A stretch of 64,000 bases of DNA from an uncultured Granulosicoccaceae bacterium (GCA_938005265.1 CALLOA010000162.1:1-64000); one strand, 5' to 3'. Shown: positions 55,176 to 64,000, numbered from the stretch's first letter. Notes: generated by a model not told the origin, from the sequence alone. Numbers and translations: made by a program.

Positions 55176-57200
55176 TTGAGTAACAAGCCATCTACTGCAG
55201 ACTCACCGGAAGCCTCCAGGCTGCTGATCGTCGAGCCATCGTCAACGATGCGCTATGTGCTGGATAATTATCTGCGAGGACTGGGGTACGATACCCTGGC
55301 TCTGGAAGATTATCGAGATGCGCAGAGCCACTTGCGAAGTCAGTTTGACAGTTTTACCAGTGGCAAGGAATTCAACTGTGTGCTTCTGGGGTGGCAATCG
55401 GCCCGTAATGCTGATGCCAGTCGATTTCTGTCGTTACTCGAATCCCCTGATTTTCAGGACTTGCCAGCTATCGTGCTGTCGCAGGAAACCAGGGCTGACT
55501 CCAGAGCCTGGGTCGCTGGCCGCAGTCAGACTACACTGCTGAGATGGAAAGATTACAAGGGAGTGCGTGAACGCCTTTCCAGTCTGCTGGACAGCTCTCT
55601 GGCCAACGACGATTCCGATCGTACCGTAAAATTTTCCAATAATGACATCAGTATATTGGTGGTTGACGATTCTGCCAGCATACGTTTCGCACTGCGTGAT
55701 CTGTTGGAGTTGCACGGTTATTTGGTCACGGTAGTGAGCAGTCACAGTGAAGCCATGACAGCTGCCCGGTCCCGCGCTTTTGATATTGCTGTGCTGGACT
55801 ATTACCTTCAGGACTCCACCGGTGATGATCTGTGTCGTGAACTGCTGGATGATCGTTCTACCGGAAGTATCACCTGTGCAATTCTGACTGGCACATACAG
55901 TGACCATATCATCAAGAGCAGTTTGCGAGCAGGCGCTGTGGAATGTATGTTTAAAAACGAATCTGGTGAATTGTTGCTGGCGCGTATTGATGCGATCAGC
56001 CGCATGGTCAGGCAGCGCAAATCACTGTTGTTAAATCAACGGCGCCTCGATTCTGTCATTGACTACATGGGTGGCCCCACCATCGTTCTTGATCGGGCCA
56101 ATCAAATAGAATTTATCAGTCGCAGTGCACAACAGATGCTTGGCTTGGCCGACTCGAGTAGCGACGAACCTTCAGGCACCGGGTCTTCAAGGAGTCAGAT
56201 AACAGCGAGCCTGGTCAGTGCTGAATTGCCACGGCAACTGGACGAACTACGCGCAGGTTCGGGAATCCATGAGCGCGAAGCTGTCTTTCGGACTGTAGAC
56301 GGACAGCCTGTGCCCGTGATTTATTCCTGTATTGAACTTACACCTGAAGAAGTCGGGAGTATTCCAGCCAGGCATCCAGCTGACAGTCACGAGAGTAAAC
56401 AGCGGTTACCAACAGGTTCACTAACAGGTTCAACAAGTGCTCTGCGATTACTGGTTTTTCAAAGCCAGGCTGAAGAATCGGAACAGAGGGTATTGGACGA
56501 TATGGATATTCCGGTACTGACCAACACCATGCAAGCCGGCACTTTCCAGGAGGCCTCTGTAGATAATCGAGACTCTGTGACCAGGGGGCCTGCCAACGGA
56601 TCCGCGTCGCCAGTCGGGATTGTGCAGAGCGGTTTAGCCGGCAGCCGGAATGTCGAAGCGCACGGTAGAAATCATGAAAGTGGAAATTCTGCCACTCTGT
56701 TCACAGATAAGCTGCAACAGCTGCTACAGCAATCGTCTGTGCACAGTGATGAATTTGATACCAGCTTGTTGCTGGTTGAATTTGCTTTCAGGGACAATGG
56801 CCAGCTGCGCCCGGTTACGGCGTCTCCTGAGCGTTTGCAAGCATTGGAAGCCGCTTTACATCGGGCCTATCCGGCGTTGGGGGAGGTAGCTTACTTTGGC
56901 AGCAGCCGGTTTGGTATGTTGCTTCACCACCGGGATACAGCCCGTGCTCTCATGCAAACCAGAAAATTGATGCAGGCCTGCAATCAGCTTGGCAACGATT
57001 TGGGATTGAACGAAACCAGTTCGATTGGTGCACTAACCGATCTCGAGCGTCACCTGCTCAGACCATCTGACGAAGTGCTGGCTGATCTGCACCGAAGCCT
57101 CTCTAAAATCGTTCAGCACAGACGTGACGTCGTACTGCTGGTCGACCACGACAAGATGCTCCAAATCTATCCGGGCAAGATGGCTGAGCGGAATTTATAG
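55176..57200 (+). CDS. REC-REC-PAS-degenerate-GGDEF signalling protein
   Basis: A 674-aa cytosolic protein. Receiver 1 (about 15-135) looks inactive: the acidic pocket reads LLIVEPSS and the acceptor region VLLGWQS, with Gly where Asp is expected. Receiver 2 (about 157-280) looks intact (ILVVDDSAS, acceptor Asp in IAVLDYYLQD at about 207). A PAS-like region follows (GGPTIVLDRANQIEFISRSAQQML, about 295-400), then a long Ser/Gly-rich linker. The end (about 505-670) has the layout of a GGDEF domain, but the signature is YFGSSRFGMLL, so diguanylate cyclase activity is unlikely. No histidine kinase is adjacent. The start is TTG 55176. Confidence 0.75.
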   Translation: MSNKPSTADSPEASRLLIVEPSSTMRYVLDNYLRGLGYDTLALEDYRDAQSHLRSQFDSFTSGKEFNCVLLGWQSARNADASRFLSLLESPDFQDLPAIVLSQETRADSRAWVAGRSQTTLLRWKDYKGVRERLSSLLDSSLANDDSDRTVKFSNNDISILVVDDSASIRFALRDLLELHGYLVTVVSSHSEAMTAARSRAFDIAVLDYYLQDSTGDDLCRELLDDRSTGSITCAILTGTYSDHIIKSSLRAGAVECMFKNESGELLLARIDAISRMVRQRKSLLLNQRRLDSVIDYMGGPTIVLDRANQIEFISRSAQQMLGLADSSSDEPSGTGSSRSQITASLVSAELPRQLDELRAGSGIHEREAVFRTVDGQPVPVIYSCIELTPEEVGSIPARHPADSHESKQRLPTGSLTGSTSALRLLVFQSQAEESEQRVLDDMDIPVLTNTMQAGTFQEASVDNRDSVTRGPANGSASPVGIVQSGLAGSRNVEAHGRNHESGNSATLFTDKLQQLLQQSSVHSDEFDTSLLLVEFAFRDNGQLRPVTASPERLQALEAALHRAYPALGEVAYFGSSRFGMLLHHRDTARALMQTRKLMQACNQLGNDLGLNETSSIGALTDLERHLLRPSDEVLADLHRSLSKIVQHRRDVVLLVDHDKMLQIYPGKMAERNL

Positions 57201-57239
57201 CTCGACTACCGGTAGCCGTAATTCCTGGTCTGTAATTTC

Positions 57240-59270
57240 CTAGTAAACGTAGACCCTGCCACTGTTGCCGGCTTGCTCTGCGCCAATAAAAAGCCGTTCA
57301 CCATCATTACTGAATTCCAGAGAAGTGGCGAAATTCAGAGTGCCACTTTCCGGTGCCTCAAAACTGTTCACCATATTCCAGTTAGTGACAGCACCTTGTA
57401 AATCGGATTGCTGAAAGATCGTGACCGTGTTGATGGCGGAATCCGGATTGAGGGCAGCAGTGGCTATTTTGTTGCCATTAGCTGTCTGAGTCACTGAAAG
57501 CAGCGTATCGAATCCATGTTCTCCTGCAGGAGTGAGTCTTTGCAGTTCGCTGTAAGTATTACTTGCGGAAAGACTGTAAACCACTATCTCTGATTGTGGT
57601 TTGTTCAGTTGATTGCTAAAGCCTGCTGTTTGTGGGCGATTCAGGCAGCTTGCCAGTACAGTTGTACCATCTGCACTAATGCTGATAGCGGTACCAAATG
57701 CGCTGCGTTGCGGGTCTTGTTGTGCTTCGGCTAGCTGAAACAGTTGCTGGCGACTCAAGATGCCAGCGCTCTGGATGTCAAAAATATGCACGACACCCGG
57801 CATTGCGCGTGGCGCGACGGGGATTTCACCGGGCGCAGCTATCACAAGCGTGGATGCAGATTCATCCAATGCAATAGCCTCGCCGAAACGTTGCTGCGTT
57901 GTTATCTCCGGGCTGCGAACGTAGTCGCTGATTATCCAGCTGCTGCTACCATCGTCTAAGCGGAACAGCGTGACACTGCCAGCATCAATTTGAGAATCAA
58001 GTGGTGAAAAAGGGTCTATCGTGGCATTGGAATCTCCGGGTGCGCCGACCGCAATCAAGCGACCATCGTCACTGATGGCGACTGAATGACCAAAGCGTGC
58101 CAGAGTACGTGGCAGGGCTTGTGACAGTACTGCCGATAGAATCCAGCTCTCGCCAGCACGAACAAATACATAGGCTGCTCCGGCAAGTTCCAGCTCGCTG
58201 CTATCCAACGGTGCGCCAATCACGATGGTGTCGCCTGAGCCGTCAGCAGCCACAGCAAATCCGAACTGGCTATTGAAAGTCGGAGAGGGTTGCTGCAATT
58301 GTGCGGCGCTAAACCACTCATTCTCGACCTCGAAGAGTAGCTCGGCAGCACCAGCGTCAAATACTGGTTCGCCGTTTTCTATCGAATTGTCGCCATCTGC
58401 AAATGCTGCAGTGTTTCCACTACCCGCATCGTGACCGGGTTTGCCGGCTAAAAGGATGCGCCCATTAGCCGCAGTGCTCAGGCTGCCGCCAAAAAAATCA
58501 AACTCCGCGGCAGCACTGCTTTCTACCCGATTGATGCTGTCAGTCAGTAGTTCACTAACCGAAGTGTTGAGAGATCGCAGGCAATCATCGACCGTGCAGA
58601 TAGACAGGATGAATTCGCTGGTTTCCCAGCCGAAGAGATGAGGAACAACGGGCAGGCGAAATACGTTCGTGCTGGTGTCGAGGTCACTGACCACATTTTC
58701 AACTTCACCTGTATCAGTATCGAATCGGTCAATATCGATGCTGAAAGCACCGGGCATTAACTCGGGGTTCGGGATTTGCCATGAAAAAACCAGAGCACCA
58801 ATGGTGGCTGAAATTTCAAGCTCTGGAGCATCGGGTGGGATCAGTATGTCATCACTAAGATCGATCGCGTTGCCATCATCTGCCGGGGTTGCTGCACCAC
58901 CGACAGAGGCAAGCGCGGGTTCAGTCTCATCGTCCAGCGGCGCTGTCGCACCACCAATTCCGGCGCTGGCCTGATTCGGAACCGGTTCCGGTGGCTCTGA
59001 GCTTGTATCCTGCGTTTCGCCGTCGTCTTGTATTTCTGCGGGGGGCGCGCCAAGAAAGCTTGTGTTTTCACCGCTTGTGGCATCTGCTGACACCTCGGAG
59101 GATAGTCCGTTACCTAGCGATATGGTATCCGTATCTGAACTGCAGGCCGAAAGAGCGCAAACAGCAACACTGGCAAAAAGCCACCACAAATAACGACGAC
59201 CCTTTGACGGTTTGCAGTGTTCGGCAGTTATGCCGGTTTCAAATAGGGAGTCTGGCGAATTTGAACGCAT
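57240..59270 (-). CDS. secreted lipoprotein with FG-GAP-like propeller repeats
   Basis: A protein of about 676 aa from ATG 59270 (a TTG at 59294 is possible). A long basic head leads to a lipoprotein signal (FASVAVCALSAC, lipid Cys about residue 43). Then comes an acidic Ser/Thr/Pro/Ala-rich region with GGATAP/GGAATP repeats (to about 145), a beta-sandwich-like segment, and from about 240 repeated blades such as FGFAVAADGSGDTIVIGAP and FGHSVAISDDGRLIAVGAPGD. These resemble FG-GAP or beta-propeller repeats, often found in surface adhesion proteins. No closer family is recognised. It lies downstream of the MoxR-VWA pair. Confidence 0.65.
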   Translation of the reverse strand: MRSNSPDSLFETGITAEHCKPSKGRRYLWWLFASVAVCALSACSSDTDTISLGNGLSSEVSADATSGENTSFLGAPPAEIQDDGETQDTSSEPPEPVPNQASAGIGGATAPLDDETEPALASVGGAATPADDGNAIDLSDDILIPPDAPELEISATIGALVFSWQIPNPELMPGAFSIDIDRFDTDTGEVENVVSDLDTSTNVFRLPVVPHLFGWETSEFILSICTVDDCLRSLNTSVSELLTDSINRVESSAAAEFDFFGGSLSTAANGRILLAGKPGHDAGSGNTAAFADGDNSIENGEPVFDAGAAELLFEVENEWFSAAQLQQPSPTFNSQFGFAVAADGSGDTIVIGAPLDSSELELAGAAYVFVRAGESWILSAVLSQALPRTLARFGHSVAISDDGRLIAVGAPGDSNATIDPFSPLDSQIDAGSVTLFRLDDGSSSWIISDYVRSPEITTQQRFGEAIALDESASTLVIAAPGEIPVAPRAMPGVVHIFDIQSAGILSRQQLFQLAEAQQDPQRSAFGTAISISADGTTVLASCLNRPQTAGFSNQLNKPQSEIVVYSLSASNTYSELQRLTPAGEHGFDTLLSVTQTANGNKIATAALNPDSAINTVTIFQQSDLQGAVTNWNMVNSFEAPESGTLNFATSLEFSNDGERLFIGAEQAGNSGRVYVY

Positions 59271-59383
59271 ATCTTCAGTTAACCGGTGCAGCAAGGAATT
59301 ATCTTTCTTAAATGCTGCAAAATGAGGACCATCGGCCCTGCTCGGGTACTGTTATTGTCGAATCGACGGGGGAGGGACGAAAA

Positions 59384-59467
59384 GTGGCGCTGACGAATTC
59401 GGCTGATCCAAATACATTTCGGTTTAAGCCGTCTTTAACATTTGATCCGAAGTGTGGTCAGCGCCAC
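59384..59467. repeat. 11-bp inverted repeat with a 62-base spacer
   Basis: GTGGCGCTGAC (59384-59394) and GTCAGCGCCAC (59457-59467) are exact reverse complements, between the lipoprotein and VWA genes. The 84-base unit could be a small mobile remnant, an RNA hairpin in the transcript or paired operator sites. No obvious target-site duplication flanks it. Confidence 0.6.
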
Positions 59468-59528
59468 GTATGTATATCTGCAAGTTTCAGGCTAATTTTG
59501 CCAAACGCTTCGAATAGTATGAGGCGAT

Positions 59529-60743
59529 TTACTGCAGCGGGCGGTCTGGCGGGTTGGCGTTAGCAGGTCGGCGTAGCGTTTTGATGGCTGCTTCAATCCC
59601 GGATACACTCAATGGGTACATGCGCTCTCCAATCAAAGAACGTGTCATGCGGTTTGATGGTGTGCGTTCCCAGTAAGCCGGATTCTCCGGGTTGAGCCAG
59701 ACTAGATGTGGAAAGTGCTGAGTGACTCTTTGCATCCACAAACCACCGGCTTCTTCATTCCAATGTTCAACGCTACCACCCGGGGATGCAATTTCATAAG
59801 GACTCATGGAAGCGTCGCCAACAAAGATCACTCGGTAGTCTGATGCATAGGATCGCAATAATTCAAAGGTGGGGGTTGTTTCGTTATGGCGTCGGAGATT
59901 ATTTTTCCACACACGCTCATAAATAAAATTGTGGAAATAGAAATACTCGAGTCGTTTGAACTCGCTTTTTGCGGCTGAAAATAATTCTTCGCAGGCAGTA
60001 ACGTGGTAATCCATTGAGCCGCCAACATCTAGAAACAGCAATACCTTAACGGCGTTGCGGCGTTCGGCCACCATTTTAAGATCCAGATAACCTGCATTGC
60101 GTGCGGTTGCGCTGATGGTATCTTCCAAATCCAATTGATCGGCAACCCCTTCACGGGCAAATTTACGCAATTTTCGCAGCGCCATTTTCATGCCGCGAGT
60201 ACCCAACTCCCGCGTATCGTCAAAATTTTTGAACTGCCGTTTATCCCACACCTTGACTGCACGTCCCTGGCCACGCTCAGCCTGGCCAATGCGCACACCT
60301 TCCGGGTTATATCCGTAGGCCCCGAAGGGTGACGTGCCCCCAGTGCCTATCCATTTGTTGCCACCGGAATGCCTTTTTTCCTGTTCTTGAAGGCGCTCAC
60401 GCAGGGTTTCCATCAGTTTGTCCCAGCCACCGAGTGCCTCTACACGTTTACGGTCTTCTTCACTGAGTTCAAGTTTCTTGCTGAGCCTTAGCCACTCATC
60501 CGGGATTTCTCCTACCACCGCATCAAACAGTGATTCAGCTCCCTGTACATACTCACCGAAGATCTGGTCAAAGCGGTCGTAGAAGCGCTCATCCTTGACC
60601 AGCGTGGTTCTGGCCAGGAAATAGAAATCCTCAGTGCTAAAACCCGCAACATGGGTGTCTAGCGCTTCCAGCAGGGTCAGGAATTCACCTAGCGTTACCG
60701 GAATGCTGCTTTGTCGCAAGCGATCAAAGAAATCGAGTAGCAT
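59529..60743 (-). CDS. VWA domain protein, CoxE-like
   Basis: A 404-aa protein of the VWA/CoxE family that works with MoxR-type ATPases in assembling or activating metalloenzymes and other complexes. The N-terminal helical region (about 1-120) is followed by a Gly-rich linker (GGTSPFGAYGYNPEGVR) and the VWA domain (about 220-400). The MIDAS motif is DVGGSMD, so the middle Ser of the usual DxSxS is replaced by Gly, which is common in this branch and may weaken metal binding. The upstream ATPase gene is 37 bases away on the same strand. Confidence 0.83.
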   Translation of the reverse strand: MLLDFFDRLRQSSIPVTLGEFLTLLEALDTHVAGFSTEDFYFLARTTLVKDERFYDRFDQIFGEYVQGAESLFDAVVGEIPDEWLRLSKKLELSEEDRKRVEALGGWDKLMETLRERLQEQEKRHSGGNKWIGTGGTSPFGAYGYNPEGVRIGQAERGQGRAVKVWDKRQFKNFDDTRELGTRGMKMALRKLRKFAREGVADQLDLEDTISATARNAGYLDLKMVAERRNAVKVLLFLDVGGSMDYHVTACEELFSAAKSEFKRLEYFYFHNFIYERVWKNNLRRHNETTPTFELLRSYASDYRVIFVGDASMSPYEIASPGGSVEHWNEEAGGLWMQRVTQHFPHLVWLNPENPAYWERTPSNRMTRSLIGERMYPLSVSGIEAAIKTLRRPANANPPDRPLQ

Positions 60744-60780
60744 AAAAAGTTTCTTTATCTGGTGGTTGCGAGAGCAGGCT

Positions 60781-61659
60781 TCACTTTTGCCGGTTCAGAA
60801 AAACCAGACGCTCAAACAGGTGGATATCCTGTTCGTTTTTCAATAGTGCGCCATGTAGCTTGGGGATTAAGGAACGCGGGTTGTCAGCTTGCAAGGCATC
60901 GGCTGGAATCTCTTCCGCGACCAGCAGTTTGATCCAGTCAAGTAACTCTGATGTCGAGGGCTTCTTTTTCAGGCCCGGCACTTCGCGCAAGTCAAAAAAT
61001 ACTTTCAAGGCCGCGTCAAGTAGGTTTTTTTTCAAGTCCGGGTAGTGAACATCGATGATCTTTTGCATGGTTTCACTGTCGGGGAATTGAATGTAATGGA
61101 AAAAACAGCGACGCAAAAATGCATCCGGTAATTCCTTTTCGTTATTGCTGGTGATGATGACCAGAGGGCGGTAGCGAGCACTTATAAGCTGCTGCGTCTC
61201 GTGCACATAAAACTCCATACGATCCAGTTCCTGCAGCAAATCGTTCGGAAATTCAATATCGGCCTTGTCGATCTCGTCAATTAGTACCACGCTTTGTTTG
61301 TCACTCTCAAAAGCATCCCACAATGTTCCGTGAATAATGTAATTGTTAATGTCGTGTACTTTGTCATTACCCAGCTGTGAATCTCGTAGTCGCGAAACAG
61401 CATCGTATTCATACAGACCATGTCGAGCCTTGGTTGTAGATTTGATGTGCCACTGATGTAGCTGGCAATCCAGAGAACGAGCCACTTCGATGGCAAGCTG
61501 GGTCTTTCCGGTGCCGGGCTCGCCTTTGACGAGTAGCGGACGCTGCAGGGCACGTGCTGCCCTGACCGCCAGTTGCAGGTCTTCGGTTATTACGTAGTTT
61601 TCAGATTCGATTGCCTGAAAAGTACCCGGGTTGCCAGATTGATTTTTGTCGTTACTCAT
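60781..61659 (-). CDS. MoxR-family AAA+ ATPase
   Basis: A 292-aa AAA+ protein with Walker A LLVKGEPGTGKTQLA at about 40, Walker B SVVLIDEIDKAD at about 125, sensor ITSNNEKELPDAFLRRC with the Arg finger, and the MoxR-type lid. It sits directly upstream of its usual VWA partner. The pair probably acts as a chaperone for an unknown target. The ATG at 61659 (MSNDKNQSG) is preferred to the TTG one codon upstream. Confidence 0.9.
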   Translation of the reverse strand: MSNDKNQSGNPGTFQAIESENYVITEDLQLAVRAARALQRPLLVKGEPGTGKTQLAIEVARSLDCQLHQWHIKSTTKARHGLYEYDAVSRLRDSQLGNDKVHDINNYIIHGTLWDAFESDKQSVVLIDEIDKADIEFPNDLLQELDRMEFYVHETQQLISARYRPLVIITSNNEKELPDAFLRRCFFHYIQFPDSETMQKIIDVHYPDLKKNLLDAALKVFFDLREVPGLKKKPSTSELLDWIKLLVAEEIPADALQADNPRSLIPKLHGALLKNEQDIHLFERLVFLNRQK

Positions 61660-61689
61660 CAAATTTCGTTCATGTTGTGTTGGGAATGA

Positions 61690-62061
61690 CTATTTTTTCC
61701 TGATCAGCATGGGGCCCACGCGGTCCCCGCCCAATAAGTGCATGTGTATATGCATGACCTCCTGGTGACCATGCTCCTTGCAGTTGATTATCAGGCGGTA
61801 GCCGTCTTCTGCAATACCTTCGTCACGGGCGATTTTTCTGGCAACCGTTATCATGCGCCCCAGTGCCGGTTCATCCTCGGTCTCAACATGATCGATAGTT
61901 GGAATCCATTTGTTTGGCACGATCAGCACATGTGTCGGCATGGCCGGATTGATATCGCGAAAGGCTGTGACCAGATCGTCCTGATGGAGCAATGTTGAGG
62001 GGATTTCACCCGATATGATTTTGCTGAAAATGGTTTCCTCGTAGCCGGGGTAGTCGCTCAT
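61690..62061 (-). CDS. hinT: HIT-family nucleotide hydrolase HinT
   Basis: A 123-aa dinucleoside/purine nucleoside phosphoramidase. The histidine triad is HEVMHIHMH-like ([12 protein letters not shown], about 101-112). The N-terminal [20 protein letters not shown] and [21 protein letters not shown] are typical of HinT. It is followed at 31 bases by the MoxR gene on the same strand, which could be chance. Confidence 0.93.
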   Translation of the reverse strand: MSDYPGYEETIFSKIISGEIPSTLLHQDDLVTAFRDINPAMPTHVLIVPNKWIPTIDHVETEDEPALGRMITVARKIARDEGIAEDGYRLIINCKEHGHQEVMHIHMHLLGGDRVGPMLIRKK

Positions 62062-62233
62062 CGATAAATTCCTGCTGGATATGGTTTTGCCGGTAATTAT
62101 ACCTGTTGCGGCGATGGCTTACCGTTAGCTTGCGTTTGCATGCCATTCTCGGTAGCGTTGCCGTTTTCTATCGATCTGACCTGTGGTGCTGTGCCCCGGG
62201 TTGGAGCTGGTTGTTGCGACTGAGGTTAACAGC

Positions 62234-62794
62234 ATGGGAAACCGATTATCAAAAATTTACACACGTACCGGCGATGACGGTACGACCGGGCTCGGGGATG
62301 GTAGCCGTGTCGAGAAAGATGGCCCACGAGTTGAAGCCTACGGCACCACTGATGAGCTCAGTAGTATTATTGGTATGGTCAGGGCGCAACCGCTACCGGA
62401 TAACATTGAAACCCTGCTGAGTGAGATACAACACCAGTTGTTTGACCTGGGCGGGGAGCTGTGTATTCCCGGACATCAGGCGATTGCTGATGAGCATGTG
62501 GATTGGCTGGAACAGCAGCTGGACGAACTGAATGAGCCATTACCGGCACTCAAGGATTTTATCCTGCCTGCTGGTGGCCAGGCAGCATCAACCTGTCATC
62601 TGGCCCGCACGGTCTGTCGTCGGGCCGAACGTTGTGTGGTCACGCTGTCGCGTACTGAGGATGTGCCACCGTGTAGCCAGAAGTACCTTAACCGCTTATC
62701 TGATTTATTGTTTGTTGTAGCGCGTGTATTGGCCAGAGCTGATGGCGGTAGTGAGGTTCTATGGGAACAGAATCGCCCCACAAAAGTTACCTGA
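62234..62794 (+). CDS. PduO-type cob(I)alamin adenosyltransferase
   Basis: Makes adenosylcobalamin from cob(I)alamin and ATP. It is 186 aa from ATG 62234 with GAGG nine bases upstream. The ATP-binding N-terminus KIYTRTGDDGTTGLGDGSRV and the block VEAYGTTDELSS, with the catalytic-site Arg and Glu in TCHLARTVCRRAERCV, are typical of the PduO/EutT branch. A longer frame from 62183 lacks the conserved start. It supplies the vitamin B12 coenzyme, but MttB-type reactions use methylcobalamin, so it is not directly tied to the cassette at 10-15 kb. Confidence 0.92.
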   Translation: MGNRLSKIYTRTGDDGTTGLGDGSRVEKDGPRVEAYGTTDELSSIIGMVRAQPLPDNIETLLSEIQHQLFDLGGELCIPGHQAIADEHVDWLEQQLDELNEPLPALKDFILPAGGQAASTCHLARTVCRRAERCVVTLSRTEDVPPCSQKYLNRLSDLLFVVARVLARADGGSEVLWEQNRPTKVT

Positions 62795-62883
62795 ATTCAA
62801 AACCGCCATTGCCCAAGGTCCGAATAAACACCGGGCTGCAGCTTAATTGATTGCGAGACTTATGCTCGCCAGGACGATCGTAA

Positions 62884-63339
62884 ATGACTAAGCCAAGCGT
62901 TGCGCTGGATAATACCGAAACTCGCGATAATTTTGCCTGGTTTTTGACTATTCCTACGCGCTGGATAGATAACGATATGTACGGACATATGAACAATGCC
63001 CGTTACTATAGTCTGTATGAAAATCTGATCATGACCTATCTTGAGCAGGAGAGCGGGCTGAATACCGGTACCGGGCCTGTGCGGTGTTTCACAGCCGAGA
63101 ATGGTTGCCGCTATCACGACGCTTTGAAGTATCCACAGGTTGTTGATGCAGGCTTGAGGGTTTCACGGATAGGAAATTCCAGTGTGCGCTACGAGATGGG
63201 TTTGTTTGCCGTGGGGCAAGAACAGGTGGCAGCGACCGGTTTTGTTGTGGACGTATTTGTCGACGCGAAAACGGAACGGCCGGTAACGGTACCAGATGAC
63301 TTTCGTGAAGCACTGTCACGCTGCATGTTGTCAGACTGA
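62884..63339 (+). CDS. hotdog-fold acyl-CoA thioesterase (4HBT type)
   Basis: A 151-aa protein of the 4-hydroxybenzoyl-CoA thioesterase/YbgC-FadM group. The catalytic signature is TRWIDNDMYGHMNNARYYSLYE (about 25-46; the Asp in DNDMYGH). It probably hydrolyses short or medium acyl-CoA. It lies 21 bases before the ABC transporter gene, with no evident functional link. Confidence 0.85.
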   Translation: MTKPSVALDNTETRDNFAWFLTIPTRWIDNDMYGHMNNARYYSLYENLIMTYLEQESGLNTGTGPVRCFTAENGCRYHDALKYPQVVDAGLRVSRIGNSSVRYEMGLFAVGQEQVAATGFVVDVFVDAKTERPVTVPDDFREALSRCMLSD

Positions 63340-63360
63340 AATAACGGGGATAGACGACTT

Positions 63361-64000
63361 TTGTCACATTTGCAAAACAATGAGCTGGCGCTGGATATTC
63401 GTGGACTGCGGAAATCCTACGATGATGGCATCGAAGCACTGAAGGGCGTTGATCTGCAGGTTGCCTCGGGCGACTTCTTCGCACTGCTGGGGCCTAACGG
63501 TGCTGGCAAATCGACACTGATCGGAATTGTTGCGTCACTGGTTAGAAAGTCATCGGGTAGCGTTTCGGTCTACGGTCACAGCATCGATAAGGATCCGAAT
63601 GCTGTGCGCGCGCATATCGGTCTGGTGCCGCAGGAATTCAATTTCAATGTATTCGAATCTGTCATGGATGTCGTTACCAACTCAGCTGGCTATCATGGAA
63701 TCCGGCGTGCTGAGGCGCTGGAACGGGCCGAGTATTATCTTGACCTACTGGATCTTTGGGGCAAACGAAAAGATATGTCCCGTACTCTGTCGGGCGGTAT
63801 GAAACGGCGCTTGATGATTGCACGCTCATTGGTCCATGACCCGCTATTGCTGATTCTCGATGAGCCAACAGCAGGTGTCGATATTGAAATCCGCCGTTCC
63901 ATGTGGGAATTTCTGCAGCGCATCAATGACGAAGGCAAGACTATTGTATTGACAACTCATTATCTGGAAGAGGCGGAAGCACTGTGTCGTAATGTCGCAG
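63361..64000 (+). CDS. yadG: ABC-2 exporter ATPase, YadG-like (5' part)
   Basis: The reading frame runs off the right edge. Start TTG 63361 (GGGGA ten bases upstream). The 213 codons present contain Walker A LLGPNGAGKST at about 48, signature LSGGMKRRLMIA at about 143, Walker B LLLILDEPTAGVDIE at about 165 and the switch His in TTHYLEEAEALC. QEFNFNVFESV and LDLWGKRK match the YadG group closely. In E. coli, YadG works with the membrane protein YadH; the permease is expected to follow beyond the window. Confidence 0.9.
   Translation, partial: MSHLQNNELALDIRGLRKSYDDGIEALKGVDLQVASGDFFALLGPNGAGKSTLIGIVASLVRKSSGSVSVYGHSIDKDPNAVRAHIGLVPQEFNFNVFESVMDVVTNSAGYHGIRRAEALERAEYYLDLLDLWGKRKDMSRTLSGGMKRRLMIARSLVHDPLLLILDEPTAGVDIEIRRSMWEFLQRINDEGKTIVLTTHYLEEAEALCRNVA

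Overview
The window is chromosomal DNA of a gammaproteobacterium with mid-range G+C. The gene orders rnr-rlmB-rpsF-rpsR-(membrane protein)-rplI-dnaB, pepA-holC-(small protein)-valS with divergent lptFG, and xerD-dsbC are typical of Pseudomonas-like and Chromatiales-like lineages. The methylated-amine genes, the histone-H1-like Lys/Ala protein and the cytochrome P450 suggest a marine heterotroph. A Granulosicoccus-like organism is my best guess, but this is inference. I saw no rRNA, tRNA, CRISPR array, insertion sequence or prophage.

Layout. 1-8.3 kb: RNase R, a 23S rRNA methylase, ribosomal proteins S6, S18 and L9, and DnaB helicase. 8.5-10 kb: ferredoxin FdxA divergent from galU. 10-15.6 kb: a catabolic cassette of an MttB-family methyltransferase, an FAD/GcvT-type demethylating oxidoreductase and a GbdR-like AraC regulator. 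16-21 kb: a YeaQ-type membrane protein, a YbjJ-like MFS transporter, a LemA-like lipoprotein, a YheS-like ABC-F protein and an outer-membrane-like protein. 21-30 kb: valS, holC and pepA facing lptF-lptG, then an RDD protein. 30-31.4 kb: a 1.3-kb AT-rich tract with a run of hairpins. 31.4-32 kb: a repeat-built histone-H1-like gene. 32-43 kb: moeA, xerD, dsbC, a TPR protein, a second-type Lon protease, rep, hisN and phaB. 43-55 kb: a membrane class III adenylate cyclase, bpt, an orphan glycosyltransferase-type membrane domain, sbcB, a DUF2058 protein, a hydrolase, gshA-mobA-moeA and a P450. 55-64 kb: a REC-REC-PAS-degenerate-GGDEF protein, a propeller-like lipoprotein, a MoxR ATPase with its VWA partner, hinT, a PduO-type cobalamin adenosyltransferase, a thioesterase and the start of a YadG-like ABC exporter ATPase.

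How the genes work together. Most encode core information processing or envelope assembly. The main accessory module is 10.1-15.6 kb, where the regulator probably senses a quaternary amine and drives stepwise demethylation, with one-carbon units passing to folate. Molybdenum-cofactor genes occur twice (moeA at 32 kb, mobA-moeA at 51-53 kb).

The most unusual features of the DNA itself are: perfect or near-perfect short tandem duplications, mostly of 12-16 bp with 15 bp recurring, scattered through genes and spacers (4759, 5314, 6671, 8417, 16309, 21231, 26613, 48438, 53315, and a 21-bp x4 array inside the P450 gene); the AT-rich, hairpin-dense tract upstream of the histone-like gene; and a 12-codon reading frame with a strong ribosome-binding site, closed by an in-frame TAG, directly before rlmB. 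Several genes appear to start at TTG, and I chose those starts from ribosome-binding-site position or from family N-termini.
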